From positions 558,001 to 622,000 of the forward strand of contig NZ_VOIW01000005.1 of assembly GCF_009659625.1 (NCBI RefSeq): a DNA stretch of 64,000 bases, written 5' to 3'. The notes under the pieces are model-generated. The model was given only the letters and a program-made list of their open reading frames with translations. It had not been told where the DNA came from and did not search any database. A program made the position numbers and the translations under genes. Positions within the stretch are counted from its first letter, which is position 1. The number at the start of each line of letters is the position of its first letter. Origin of the DNA: Pseudomonas haemolytica (GTDB lineage: Bacteria; Pseudomonadota; Gammaproteobacteria; Pseudomonadales; Pseudomonadaceae). Shown one piece after another: positions 7,025-16,289 of this stretch.

Positions 7025-9181
7025 ATGATGGAACCCAATCCAGATACGTTTTCGAAACTATCTGCCACACGTTACGAAGAGCATATCTGGCTCTTGCAGC
7101 AGCAATATCCCGAACGCATTCTCAAACACTTCAGCGCCTGGCAACTCGACGCGGATGTCGATATTCCAAAGCTTGAGCTGGCGATCAAGACTGTTATCGA
7201 ACCCTTGCCTGATCTGAACGCGCGCTATCAGTTCAACGACGACGGTGAAATTGAAAAATTTCACGCCATTGATTGGCAATCCTGCGTTGAGCTCATTGGC
7301 TCACACTCCGAGACCGACGCCACCGAGCAATTGCTCGCGCAGCAGGCGGCGCCCTGGGATGCGCAAACTCAGCCACCGCTCAAGGTGCTGATTATTCAAA
7401 CCGGACAACACGTGATCCTGGCGTTCGTGGTGCACCAGATCCTCGACCAGACTTGCCAGGTCATCGATCTGTACCGCGGGGTGCTGAACGCCTATGTCGG
7501 GCACTCGGCCAGCGACACACCGTGGTTGCAGCACCAAGCGGATGGCACTATCAGTGCGCCTACCGTCAGCGCCCCGCCGACGACGGCCAACCATGATGTC
7601 GAGGCCATTATCCTTGGAGAATTCCGTGGCGCACTGGCCGAGCCCGACATGCAACTGACGGACGACTTTTTTGATTTCGGCGGCCATTCCCTGCTGGCGA
7701 CCCGCATCATCGGCAAGCTGTTGAGCAACCACGGCATTGAAGTCCAGTTCAATGACTTCTTCAGTGCTCCGACTGCAGCGGCCCTGGCATCACGGGCCAA
7801 CGTCATCACGCAGAACGATGGGGCAACGGCTGCCCGGAACGTGCCGCAAGACGTACAAAAAGCACCGTTCGCCCTGGCCCAGGCGTCTCTCGGCCGAGCC
7901 TATGTGGCCTATGAGTTCGGGACGATTTTCAACCTGCCGTTTGCCCTGGACTTTCTCGATGGTGTGGACGAGGCGCTGTTCGAGCAGGCCTTCAGCGACC
8001 TGCTCAAGCGCCATGCGAGCCTGCGCACCACCTTCCACTTTGAGGGCGATGAGGCTTACCAGCAGATCGTGCCTATCGCACAACTGTCGGACTACAAGTG
8101 GTTCTGGTCCAGCCATGAAAGCCTGCGGGCGACGCTGGAAAGCGAGGCCACTTATCAATTCGACCTGTCCCGCGAACTGCCCCTGAGGGTTCGCTTCATT
8201 TACGACGTACAACGCCAGCGCCAGACCCTGTCACTGCTGGTCCATCACATGGCCATTGATGAGTGGTCGCTCAACGTCATGATGGAAGAGCTGGCACAAG
8301 CCTACCTCGCCCGCGCCGCCGACAAGGCACCCACCTGGGCAACACCCGCACGCTCATTCCATGAGTTTGCGTTGCGCGAGCAGGCCACCGGCATCAATCA
8401 ACACCATCTCGACTATTGGACGAGTATGTTGCGCCATGCCACCCGTGGCTTGACGCTGCCCTCCCCTGGCTCCCAGGCGAGCGCGCCCATTACGGTATCA
8501 TCGAAAGCCCAGTGGTTTGAGATCAAGCCGGACCAGACGCTCACCGATAACCTCTATACCTTCGCCAGGCAGAACAATTCGTCTTTGTTCGGTGTGGTCT
8601 ATACCGCCATTGCGTTGTCCCTGCACAAGCTGGCTGACTTGAAAGACCTGGTGATCGGCACCTCGGCCTCCGGCCGTACCGACCCCGGTTTCTACGAGAC
8701 GGTGGGCTACTTCACCACGATGGTCGCACATCGGGTGCAGTTCGATCCCCGGCAAGCCATTGGCGCCCTGGTTGAAAACGTCACCCACTTGATCAACGAC
8801 TCCATGGCCTATGCCGACGTGCCACTGGAACTGATTCAACATGCCCTGGGCATGACGCCCGCCGATGGCTTGCTGTTTGACGTGTACATCCAGATCCACG
8901 CCAACAATGCCTTGAACGGGGCCCTGCAAACCCCCGACGCCAGGACGATCCGCTACCGCCAGATTGACCCGGACAAGAGCCAGTCGATGTTCGGGATTCA
9001 GTTCGAGATCATGGAAAACATGATTGATGGCAAACGCGCGTTGCGCCTGGTGATTACCTACCTGTCAGACCGCTACAGCGCCGAACAGATGGCACGTCTG
9101 AGCGCGACGATTGATCAGGTGTTCACGCTGTTCACCACGCCCGATGCCGCCGGCGTCGTGATCGATCACATCCGCGTATAA
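7025..9181 (+). CDS. pmsG: NRPS: remnant condensation segment, peptidyl carrier, terminal condensation domain (PmsG/BasB-like)
   Basis: The product has 718 residues from ATG 7025; an AAGGCGGG stretch is upstream, and the open frame to 7004 lacks a better start. Residues 1-170 resemble one half of a condensation domain with a decayed active site (V-H-x-x-x-D near 136-141). A carrier domain follows with the phosphopantetheine serine at 222 in FGGHSLLA. Residues 280-700 form a condensation domain with HHMAIDE at 407-413. By analogy with VibF (Cy-Cy-A-C-PCP-C) and the acinetobactin enzymes, the carrier would receive threonine from the adenylation domain of the large NRPS, and the last domain would join the salicyl-oxazolinyl chain to N-hydroxyhistamine and so release it. 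No thioesterase is present. The gene symbol is by analogy with the published pseudomonine pathway. Confidence 0.85.
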   Translation: MMEPNPDTFSKLSATRYEEHIWLLQQQYPERILKHFSAWQLDADVDIPKLELAIKTVIEPLPDLNARYQFNDDGEIEKFHAIDWQSCVELIGSHSETDATEQLLAQQAAPWDAQTQPPLKVLIIQTGQHVILAFVVHQILDQTCQVIDLYRGVLNAYVGHSASDTPWLQHQADGTISAPTVSAPPTTANHDVEAIILGEFRGALAEPDMQLTDDFFDFGGHSLLATRIIGKLLSNHGIEVQFNDFFSAPTAAALASRANVITQNDGATAARNVPQDVQKAPFALAQASLGRAYVAYEFGTIFNLPFALDFLDGVDEALFEQAFSDLLKRHASLRTTFHFEGDEAYQQIVPIAQLSDYKWFWSSHESLRATLESEATYQFDLSRELPLRVRFIYDVQRQRQTLSLLVHHMAIDEWSLNVMMEELAQAYLARAADKAPTWATPARSFHEFALREQATGINQHHLDYWTSMLRHATRGLTLPSPGSQASAPITVSSKAQWFEIKPDQTLTDNLYTFARQNNSSLFGVVYTAIALSLHKLADLKDLVIGTSASGRTDPGFYETVGYFTTMVAHRVQFDPRQAIGALVENVTHLINDSMAYADVPLELIQHALGMTPADGLLFDVYIQIHANNALNGALQTPDARTIRYRQIDPDKSQSMFGIQFEIMENMIDGKRALRLVITYLSDRYSAEQMARLSATIDQVFTLFTTPDAAGVVIDHIRV

Positions 9182-9189
9182 CCCTCCAG

Positions 9190-9213
9190 CCGGGTCTTGT
9201 TAACAAGACCCGG
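9190..9213. terminator. Perfect hairpin between convergent genes
   Basis: A self-complementary stretch (CCGGGTCTTG, TTAA, CAAGACCCGG) starts nine bases after the NRPS stop and ends 12 bases before the stop of the convergent hydroxylase gene. It probably ends transcription in both directions, though the trailing T-run is weak on either strand. Confidence 0.75.
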
Positions 9214-9224
9214 TATTTCAACGT

Positions 9225-10544
9225 CTACCCTTCATGCATCCCGTAGCGCTGGAATGACGAGCGCTTGGGCAAGCGGTAGTGCGGCTGGCCCAGCAACTGG
9301 TTGGCAATCGTCGCATTGCGAATGGCGGAAATTCCCAGGTCCGGTGAACCCACGCCATGCTGGAAGATTTCCGCGTTCTGCACAAAAATGCGGCCCGCGC
9401 CTGCATCGCAACGACGCGCCGTAAAATCCTCCTCGACGATGCAGTCACCGTACTCATCGGTCTCCAGCACACTGCCTTTCAGCCGCTCAAACCACTGCGG
9501 CCAGACATGCCCGTACCCCGTGGCCGCCACAATCGCATCGGCTTCGAAGGTGCTGACCTGGTCCAGTTCGCGGTGCCGGTAGGCAATGCGCAGCGTGCCG
9601 TCGATATCCTCCACGGTCTCCACCTCGCAATTGGAAAGCAGCGTCAGGCCCGGGTCACTGCCTCCAATCGAACGCTCGTAGATCAGGTCGTAGATGTCGG
9701 CGATGGTCGAGAAACTGATGCCCTTGTACAGCAAGCCCTGCCCCGCCACGATGTCTCGGCGGCGCTCGCGGGAAATGCTGTGGAAGTACTCCATGTAGGA
9801 CGGCGTAAAGCACTCCTGCCCAAGCTTTGAATACTCCATGGGATGAAAGCCCGGCGAGCGGGTAACCCAGCGAATCGAAGCGCCCGCCGCGATGCGTTCC
9901 GGGGTCAGTTCGTTGAACAGCGCCAGCACGCACTCCGCCGCACTTTGGCCGGACCCGATCACCGTGACCCGCTGACACTGCGCCAGTTGCGCCTGCCGTT
10001 TACCGAACTCCGCCGAATGCATCACCGGCGCTGTGCTCTTCACCTGCGCCCACTTCGGCAACAACGGCACGGTGCCTATGCCAATGGCCAAGTCGCGGCT
10101 GTAGTAATGACGTTTGAAGCCCGACACCGACTGGCTCTCAATGAGGAACCGGTCCACGCTGGCGTCATAACTCACCTCACAGATGTCTTCACCGAAGTGG
10201 CAGTCGGGCAGTTGTTGCGACGCCCAGCGGCAGTAATGGTCATATTCGCGGCGAGGCACCTGGAAATTTTCGTAGTAATAAAACGGGTAGAGGCGATCCT
10301 GCTGATGCAGGTAGTTCAAATAACTCAGTGGGTGTGTGGGGTCGGCCATCGTCACAAGGTCCGCCAGAAACGGAACCTGCAGCGTGGTACCGGGCAACAG
10401 AAGCCCTTCGTGCCAGCGAAACTCTGCTTTGCGGTCGAGGAAAATACTTGTCACGCCAGGATGCCTGGACAGTAACGCGGCCAACCCCAGATTGAAGGGC
10501 CCGATGCCGACTCCGGCAATATCAACATGTGGTGTATCCATCAT
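9225..10544 (-). CDS. pmsF: Flavin-dependent amine N-monooxygenase (histamine N-hydroxylase, PmsF/BasC-like)
   Basis: The protein belongs to the lysine/ornithine N-monooxygenase family, about 439 residues from ATG 10544, which has GGAG nine bases upstream; the open frame continues to 10658. The FAD site GVGIGPFNLGLA is at the N-terminus, a second Rossmann motif GSGQSAAECV (NADPH side) lies near residue 195, and the family C-terminal motif ATGY follows near residue 345. With a histidine decarboxylase in the same locus, the expected reaction is hydroxylation of histamine to N-hydroxyhistamine, the amine that accepts the peptide chain. The substrate is inferred from context, since lysine and ornithine hydroxylases look alike. 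It lies 82 bases downstream of the large NRPS and is probably co-transcribed. Confidence 0.88.
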   Translation of the reverse strand: MMDTPHVDIAGVGIGPFNLGLAALLSRHPGVTSIFLDRKAEFRWHEGLLLPGTTLQVPFLADLVTMADPTHPLSYLNYLHQQDRLYPFYYYENFQVPRREYDHYCRWASQQLPDCHFGEDICEVSYDASVDRFLIESQSVSGFKRHYYSRDLAIGIGTVPLLPKWAQVKSTAPVMHSAEFGKRQAQLAQCQRVTVIGSGQSAAECVLALFNELTPERIAAGASIRWVTRSPGFHPMEYSKLGQECFTPSYMEYFHSISRERRRDIVAGQGLLYKGISFSTIADIYDLIYERSIGGSDPGLTLLSNCEVETVEDIDGTLRIAYRHRELDQVSTFEADAIVAATGYGHVWPQWFERLKGSVLETDEYGDCIVEEDFTARRCDAGAGRIFVQNAEIFQHGVGSPDLGISAIRNATIANQLLGQPHYRLPKRSSFQRYGMHEG

Positions 10545-10626
10545 CCCATCCATCTCCATAGGTACTGGTTGGCAGTGGCACGGCTTTCGGACGGCCACTG
10601 CGCTCATAACAAATTCCGCTACCGGC

Positions 10627-13600
10627 TCAGGCGCCCTCGGCCATGAGCAGGCGTTCAACGTCTTGTGCGTTGCGGCAACGCAAGAGTTGCCCGGGCGACA
10701 GTGCGACCGAAAAGTCTTCGCGTACCCGCGCCGAAATAGCCTTCAAATGCTGGGGACGCAAGCCCAGGCTGATGAAGTCCACCCGGTCATTGGCGCCGTC
10801 TTCCAGCGGCCGACCCAGTACGCTCAGGTAAATATCCAGCACCTTGTTGCGCGGGGTCGCGCAAGGTTCGGCGGCGTCATTGGCTGTTGTGCTGAGCAGG
10901 TTGCGCGCCCGTTGGCGATCCGGCTTGCCGTTTTGCGACAGCGGCAACGCATCCACTCTCAGGAACCGCGTCGGTACGTGGGACTGCGGCAGATGCTGAC
11001 GGGCGTAGTTACGCAACGCGGCGGTCGTCAGCTCGGCAGCGTCCGGCTGCGCGACATATAGCGCACCAATGCCGACCTCGCCCTGGCGCTGCTCGCCAAC
11101 ATCGACCACCAGCACGTGCCGGACCCCGGGGTGATTGATCAGCTCGATCTCGATATCCGGCAGCGATACGCGCACACCACGCACCTTCACATAGCCGTTG
11201 ACTCGACTGTCGAAGATCAGGGTGCCGTCGCGGCGGTAGCGCCCGCAGTCGCCGGTGCGGAAGGCACGAACGGGCTGACCGTCCTCATTGAGCACTGTCA
11301 CGAACTCGCTCTGGGCCAGCGCGCCGTTTTCCAGGTAACCCAGCGCGAGGTTGACGCCGGCGGTGTGGATTCGGCCCACCACGCCCACGGGGCAATGCGC
11401 GCCCTGAGGATCGAGAACGAAGTAACGGTTACCGGGCAACGGTCTTCCATAAGGGATCAGCGCACGGTCGTGCGCCGAGATGTCGTGCCAGATGCTCCAG
11501 ATCGTGGTTTCCGTCGGCCCGCCCAGGGAAATCAGACGTGACGACGGCAGCAACTCGCGCAACTCGGCAACCACGCCGGGTTTGATGTAGTCACCGCCCT
11601 GGGCAATCAGGCGCAGGCTCTTCAAATCATGTGTCGCGCGACAAGACAGCAGCATCTCCAGGATCGCCGGCACCGAGCACCACAGTGTCACCTGATGCCG
11701 GGCGATCAACTGGTTCCAGCGCACGGCATCCTTGTCTTCGCCGGGCTCCGGAAGCACCAGTGTCGCCCCTGCCGTCAGGCAGCCCAACACGTCGAACACC
11801 GACATGTCATGGTGCAGCGGCGTCACGGACATAAACACATCACGCTCGGTCACGGCCCAGTGTTCGAGGGTGCTGCCGATCACGTTGGCCGTGGCGCGGT
11901 TGCTCAGCACCACGCACTTGGGCTTGCCGGTGGTGCCCGAGGTATAGAGGTAATACGCCGGTGCATCGCTCAACGACAGGTCATCCAGCGCGGGTGCGGG
12001 CACTGCCGGCCCTGCCAGAAGTTCGTCCGGTGTGGCGAAGGGATGTTCGACCGGCTCGCCTTGAGTAATCACCACCAGGTCGGGTCGACAGTTTTCCAAC
12101 AGGTACTGCCGTCGTTCACCAGGTGCCGAGGCATCAATCGGCACCCAGATCAGGCCGGTCAAGGCGCAGGCCAGGGTCACTAGCGTGTGCTGCGGGCTGC
12201 GCGGCAGGCAGATCGCAACCACCTGGCCGCGAGACAATCCGCGCATTTTCAAGGCCGCAATGACCCTGCCTACAGCGTCGCCGAGTTCGGCATACGTGAG
12301 GTGCTGGTCCCCGGCGATGAGGGCGGTTCGGGTGTTTGCGGGATCAAAGATGTGGCTCGCGATTCGCTCGAGAAAACTCATTCGCGACGCATCACTGACC
12401 GGGCTGTTCAACCGGTAGTGGCGGCTGTCGATAATCGTCGAGGTATCCAGAGCGAACACTGCGCTTGCAGTGACAAGGTTGATGGCCTTTTCGAGCGCAC
12501 TCAAGATATCGCTGACCATCGCAGCGTCCATCACCTCCCGTGCGTAATCGATGTCGAACACCAAAGCCCCTTCGGCGTTGGCCGAGAAGCGAATATCCAT
12601 CGCCACTTGAGGCGTTTGGGTCAGCCCGCCACACAGGCTCATGGGGCTGTCCAGCGACGTGACCGGCCAGGAAAACCCGTTGGTGATCACCACCGGCAGC
12701 ACCGGGCCCGGGCCATGAGATTCAAACAGCCATCGCGCAAGGTCCACACCGGAAAATGCCAGATGCTGCAGCCCTTCCAGCACGTCCACTTGTAGCTGGG
12801 TGGCCCGCTGCGCAAAACCGCCTGGCTCGGTGCTCCAATTGATCGCGATAAAGCTTGAACGGTTGGCGAATGCACCTGTGGTGTGCGGCGCAACAGGTAC
12901 CGCGACACACAAATCGCCCTCATCGACCCAATGGGACAGCACTTCCAGCACCAGCGCCATCAGGGAGGAGTTCTTGAACAGTCGTTGCCGCGCGCCCAGT
13001 TTGCAGAACGCGCTGAACGCTGGCGTTGGCACCAGCAGGCTCTGTCGCTCATAACGCGAAGCACCCACCTGGTCCAGCGGTGTGGTCCATGGCAAGCGTG
13101 GCGCACCGCTGACGGCGGCGAGTTTGGCTTTCCAGTAAACGGCGTCCGCCTTGCGTTGGTCAGTGAGCTCTTGCGGCTCGGACGCACTCTCTGCGACGGG
13201 CTCTTCGTCTGTTGCACCGTCGAACAGTTCGACCATCAGCGTGGCGATTGAGCGCCCATCGAGGATCAACGCATCTACGCGTACAAAGACGTGTAACTGG
13301 TCTTGCGGCAGCTTGAACAGCGTGACGTTCCAGGGCGAACGGTCGAGCTCGAACAGCCCGTGCGCATATGCCTCGCGCAATGCTGCAATGTGCTCCAGCG
13401 CATCTTCCGGCGACCTGTCGGTGAGATCGAGTTCATCCAGGTTCAACTCCCCCACCTCACTGACACGCTGCACGAGCCTCTGCGCATCGATGCGTGTCCG
13501 CAGGCTGGGGTGACGCTGCACCCTCTCGGCCAAACGTCCGCGCAGCAGCGCAGGTTCCATGGCGCCGCGGTACTCGCGAAACTCTTGCATGGCCACGCCA

Positions 13601-14973
13601 CCGAGTGGCATCTGCGCGCTACGTCCCAGCAGATAAGCTTGCTGAAGCGAGGTCAATGGCTGCTCGACAACCGCCTGACGCAAGGGTTGATCCAGCACTG
13701 AGGCGCATACCGCGACCTCGCGCACGATGGCCACGAAACGTTCGAACAGGTCCGACACCCAGGCCTGCGGCAGCGCATCCAGACGGATGTCCCAATTGAT
13801 CAGAATGCCGCCGTCAGCGCAGGCGATCTGCGCATCGAGTGCCACTTGCGGCCCCTGGGAAATAACCCAGTTCATCGGCCCGAACACACGCCGCACGCGC
13901 GCTGAAAGAAGATCGCCACCGGGCATGTCCAGCGCCGCCGTAAACACCACCGGTGCCAGTTGCGGCGTGCCATGGTGGCGGGACAGGTCGCGCATCAGGT
14001 TCACCCCGGGATAGGCGCAATGTTCGAGCAGTTCGACCATCTTGCCCGCCAGTTGCGTACATAGCATGGCCGGGCTGCGGGCGGCCGCGATATCCACGTC
14101 GAGCATCAGTACGTTGGCAAAATCGCCGATCACACGCTCCACATCATCAACCAGCGGCGGGCGCCAGAACGTCGGGACGTTGAGGCGAAAGACGCGGTCG
14201 CCGGTGTGCGTACCAAGGGTCGTTGCAAACAGCCCCATCATTAAGGTGGACAGGGTGATTCTTCGCTCACGGGCTACCTGCTGCAGCGCGTGGCGCTCGT
14301 CGGGACCCAGCCATGTACTGAGACGATGACTTCGCGCTTGATCCGGCTGCACGGCGAGAAACGGCAACGTCGGCGCGGGAGCGACGTCCGCCAGCCGATC
14401 ACGCCACCAGAGACGGTCGCGCTCGCGGGCCATTTTCAGTGACGGGTCGGTGCGCGCCTTGTCGTACCAATCGAAGAAAGACGGCGTAGGCAGCGCGGCG
14501 CCTTCGGGGTCCTCGTAGAACTGTGCGAGGTCCTCTACCAGCGTGCGGAAACTCGATGGGTCGATGGCGATCATGTCGGTATCGACATGCAGGCGGAACG
14601 CATCGTCTGCCAACAGGCTCACGGAAAATCGGGCCCCGCCCTCCTGGCTCAGGTCCAACTGCTGGTGGGTCCATTGTTCACGCTTGGACAGCAAATGCTG
14701 CGTCACTTCCTGCTCGGTCAGCGCACGCAGGTCTTCGACCTCAAGCGGCGGTGACGCGTCTGGCGCGGCAATGGATTGCAGTCCTTCGGCATTCACTCTA
14801 ACCCGCAGCATAGGGTGCAGCAGGCAGACCCGTTCTAGTGCTTTGCGCAGCCGCTCAAGATCAATGGCGAGGCCATCGAACTCGGCATACAGATGAGCCG
14901 AAACTCTCCCTAAAGACGCATGAGCAGTGCGCCCGATCCAACAGGCGGCTTGCATTGAAGTTAACTCTCTCAT
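10627..14973 (-). CDS. pmsD: NRPS: Cy-Cy-A with degenerate C-terminal carrier-like domain (PmsD-like)
   Basis: The 1448-residue protein has two heterocyclisation domains, each with the D-x4-D motif that replaces HHxxxDG (DMIAID near residue 133; DALILD near 567), then an adenylation domain (about 880-1360) with TSGTTGKPK near 1010, LGGPTETTIW and TGDCGRYRRDG. The last 75 residues look like a carrier domain, but the phosphopantetheine motif reads LGLRPQHL with no serine, so it should be inactive. The carrier in the 7025-9181 protein would supply this function. The expected role is activation of threonine, condensation with salicylate and cyclisation to an oxazoline. My by-eye pocket reading is D-M-F-C-A-G-L-I-W, closer to cysteine-type Cy-linked domains than to the classic threonine code, so substrate rests on context. 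Confidence 0.88.
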   Translation of the reverse strand: MRELTSMQAACWIGRTAHASLGRVSAHLYAEFDGLAIDLERLRKALERVCLLHPMLRVRVNAEGLQSIAAPDASPPLEVEDLRALTEQEVTQHLLSKREQWTHQQLDLSQEGGARFSVSLLADDAFRLHVDTDMIAIDPSSFRTLVEDLAQFYEDPEGAALPTPSFFDWYDKARTDPSLKMARERDRLWWRDRLADVAPAPTLPFLAVQPDQARSHRLSTWLGPDERHALQQVARERRITLSTLMMGLFATTLGTHTGDRVFRLNVPTFWRPPLVDDVERVIGDFANVLMLDVDIAAARSPAMLCTQLAGKMVELLEHCAYPGVNLMRDLSRHHGTPQLAPVVFTAALDMPGGDLLSARVRRVFGPMNWVISQGPQVALDAQIACADGGILINWDIRLDALPQAWVSDLFERFVAIVREVAVCASVLDQPLRQAVVEQPLTSLQQAYLLGRSAQMPLGGVAMQEFREYRGAMEPALLRGRLAERVQRHPSLRTRIDAQRLVQRVSEVGELNLDELDLTDRSPEDALEHIAALREAYAHGLFELDRSPWNVTLFKLPQDQLHVFVRVDALILDGRSIATLMVELFDGATDEEPVAESASEPQELTDQRKADAVYWKAKLAAVSGAPRLPWTTPLDQVGASRYERQSLLVPTPAFSAFCKLGARQRLFKNSSLMALVLEVLSHWVDEGDLCVAVPVAPHTTGAFANRSSFIAINWSTEPGGFAQRATQLQVDVLEGLQHLAFSGVDLARWLFESHGPGPVLPVVITNGFSWPVTSLDSPMSLCGGLTQTPQVAMDIRFSANAEGALVFDIDYAREVMDAAMVSDILSALEKAINLVTASAVFALDTSTIIDSRHYRLNSPVSDASRMSFLERIASHIFDPANTRTALIAGDQHLTYAELGDAVGRVIAALKMRGLSRGQVVAICLPRSPQHTLVTLACALTGLIWVPIDASAPGERRQYLLENCRPDLVVITQGEPVEHPFATPDELLAGPAVPAPALDDLSLSDAPAYYLYTSGTTGKPKCVVLSNRATANVIGSTLEHWAVTERDVFMSVTPLHHDMSVFDVLGCLTAGATLVLPEPGEDKDAVRWNQLIARHQVTLWCSVPAILEMLLSCRATHDLKSLRLIAQGGDYIKPGVVAELRELLPSSRLISLGGPTETTIWSIWHDISAHDRALIPYGRPLPGNRYFVLDPQGAHCPVGVVGRIHTAGVNLALGYLENGALAQSEFVTVLNEDGQPVRAFRTGDCGRYRRDGTLIFDSRVNGYVKVRGVRVSLPDIEIELINHPGVRHVLVVDVGEQRQGEVGIGALYVAQPDAAELTTAALRNYARQHLPQSHVPTRFLRVDALPLSQNGKPDRQRARNLLSTTANDAAEPCATPRNKVLDIYLSVLGRPLEDGANDRVDFISLGLRPQHLKAISARVREDFSVALSPGQLLRCRNAQDVERLLMAEGA

Positions 14974-15025
14974 GGCTCACTCATATGATTGACAAATCTA
15001 AATGATTAGCGTCCTCTATTAGAAA

Positions 15026-15040
15026 CGATAATGATTATAT
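15026..15040. promoter_or_regulatory. Fur box in the pmsD/pmsC divergent promoter
   Basis: The stretch CGATAATGATTATAT matches the 7-1-7 Fur model TGATAAT-N-ATTATCA at 11 of 14 arm positions, with ATAAT and ATTAT facing each other across one base. It lies about 50 bases from each of the two divergent starts (14973 and 15088), so one site could repress both the large NRPS/hydroxylase operon and the salicylate operon when iron is plentiful. The match is seen directly; the regulation is inferred. Confidence 0.8.
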
Positions 15041-15087
15041 TTCAACATTTAATTTTTGAATCACTGGCCACGGAGGCTTTCCCCAAA

Positions 15088-16263
15088 ATGAGAACGGGCA
15101 CCCTTAGAACGAACGAGATAAACGAGGAGCAAATCTTTGATGAAAAACGAAGTTTTTCATTCACTTCCGGCGACCGCGAACTAGCTGTCACCGGGATTCT
15201 GCAGAGAATCGAAACACCGGCCATCGGCGGCGATGACGCCAATAGCCTGTTTCAAAAGACCATTGCGCAGGCCTTCAAGCGAGCGCGCAAGGCCGGCCAG
15301 AGCAACCCTGTTATCGTCGGTGCAATCCCCTTCGATCCCTGCGAAGCCTCTTGCCTCTACATCCCCGAGCACGCGCACTGGCAACCCCGCAACACCCTCG
15401 CCCCCATCAACACGGCCACGTTGCCTGAACTCATCGAACAGAAAAATATCCCGGACGAGCACGCCTTCAAGCGCGCGGTGGAACACGCCATCGTCAACTT
15501 CCGCCTGAGCGACGTGCGCAAGGCTGTGCTGTCTGTGCAGCGCGAATTGGTCTTCGCCCAGGATGTGGACGTGAATGCCATGCAAACCAACCTGCGGGCG
15601 CAGAACCCCAGCGGCTATCACTTCCGTGTGCCGATGCACGATGGTTCTACGCTGATCGGCGTCAGCCCCGAGTTGCTGGTGCGCAAGGAAGGCCTGAGTT
15701 TCCTGTCCAACCCGCTGGCAGGATCGGCCAAGCGCATGGCCGACCCGCAAGCCGACCGCCGCAACGCCGACTGGCTGTCAGCCTCGGAAAAGGATCATTA
15801 CGAACACGGGTTTGTGACGCAGGACATCGTCAGCCAACTCGGCGAGCTGTGCACCCAACTGCACGTGCCACGTCGCCCCTCCCTCATCAGCACGCCTGCA
15901 CTCTGGCACCTCTCCACACGCATCGAAGGCACGTTGGCCGACCCCAGCGTGTCGGCCTTGCAGCTTGCCTGCCGCCTGCACCCGACGCCCGCCGTCTGCG
16001 GCTTTCCCACTGAGCGTGCGCGACGCCTGATCCGCTTCGTCGAGCCCTTCGAGCGCGGCCTGTTCACCGGCACGGTCGGCTGGTGCGATGCCCAGGGCAA
16101 TGGCGAATGGGTCGTGACGATCCGTTGCGGCACCGTCAAGCGCAACAGCGTTCGCCTGTTCGCCGGCGCCGGCATTGTCGAAGCGTCCAACCCCGACGCC
16201 GAATGGACAGAAGTCCAGACCAAACTCGGCACCATGTTGCGCGCCTGTGGATTGGCCCACTAA
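15088..16263 (+). CDS. pmsC: Isochorismate synthase
   Basis: The protein converts chorismate to isochorismate, the first step to salicylate. It belongs to the chorismate-binding (EntC/PchA/DhbC) family; 391 residues from ATG 15088 equals the usual length. I chose 15088 because GGAGG lies 11 bases upstream; the longer open frame begins at 15031, inside the Fur box, and cannot be the translated start. Family motifs near the C-terminus include AGIVEASNPDAEW and a preceding RCGTVKRNSVRLFAGAG stretch, and a GSAKRM-type segment sits mid-protein. It is the first gene of the four-gene run whose order matches pmsCEAB. Confidence 0.93.
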   Translation: MRTGTLRTNEINEEQIFDEKRSFSFTSGDRELAVTGILQRIETPAIGGDDANSLFQKTIAQAFKRARKAGQSNPVIVGAIPFDPCEASCLYIPEHAHWQPRNTLAPINTATLPELIEQKNIPDEHAFKRAVEHAIVNFRLSDVRKAVLSVQRELVFAQDVDVNAMQTNLRAQNPSGYHFRVPMHDGSTLIGVSPELLVRKEGLSFLSNPLAGSAKRMADPQADRRNADWLSASEKDHYEHGFVTQDIVSQLGELCTQLHVPRRPSLISTPALWHLSTRIEGTLADPSVSALQLACRLHPTPAVCGFPTERARRLIRFVEPFERGLFTGTVGWCDAQGNGEWVVTIRCGTVKRNSVRLFAGAGIVEASNPDAEWTEVQTKLGTMLRACGLAH

Positions 16264-16289
16264 CTCGAATTTTCTGACGTGTGAACACT

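Noticed and set aside
6835..7176. Possible small gene MTNANRYDYY... overlapping the NRPS start
   Set aside because: It runs through the Fur-like site and into the NRPS in another frame, without a ribosome site.
15031..15087. Longer N-terminus of isochorismate synthase
   Set aside because: Its ATG lies in the Fur box and the added residues do not match the family; ATG 15088 has GGAGG upstream.
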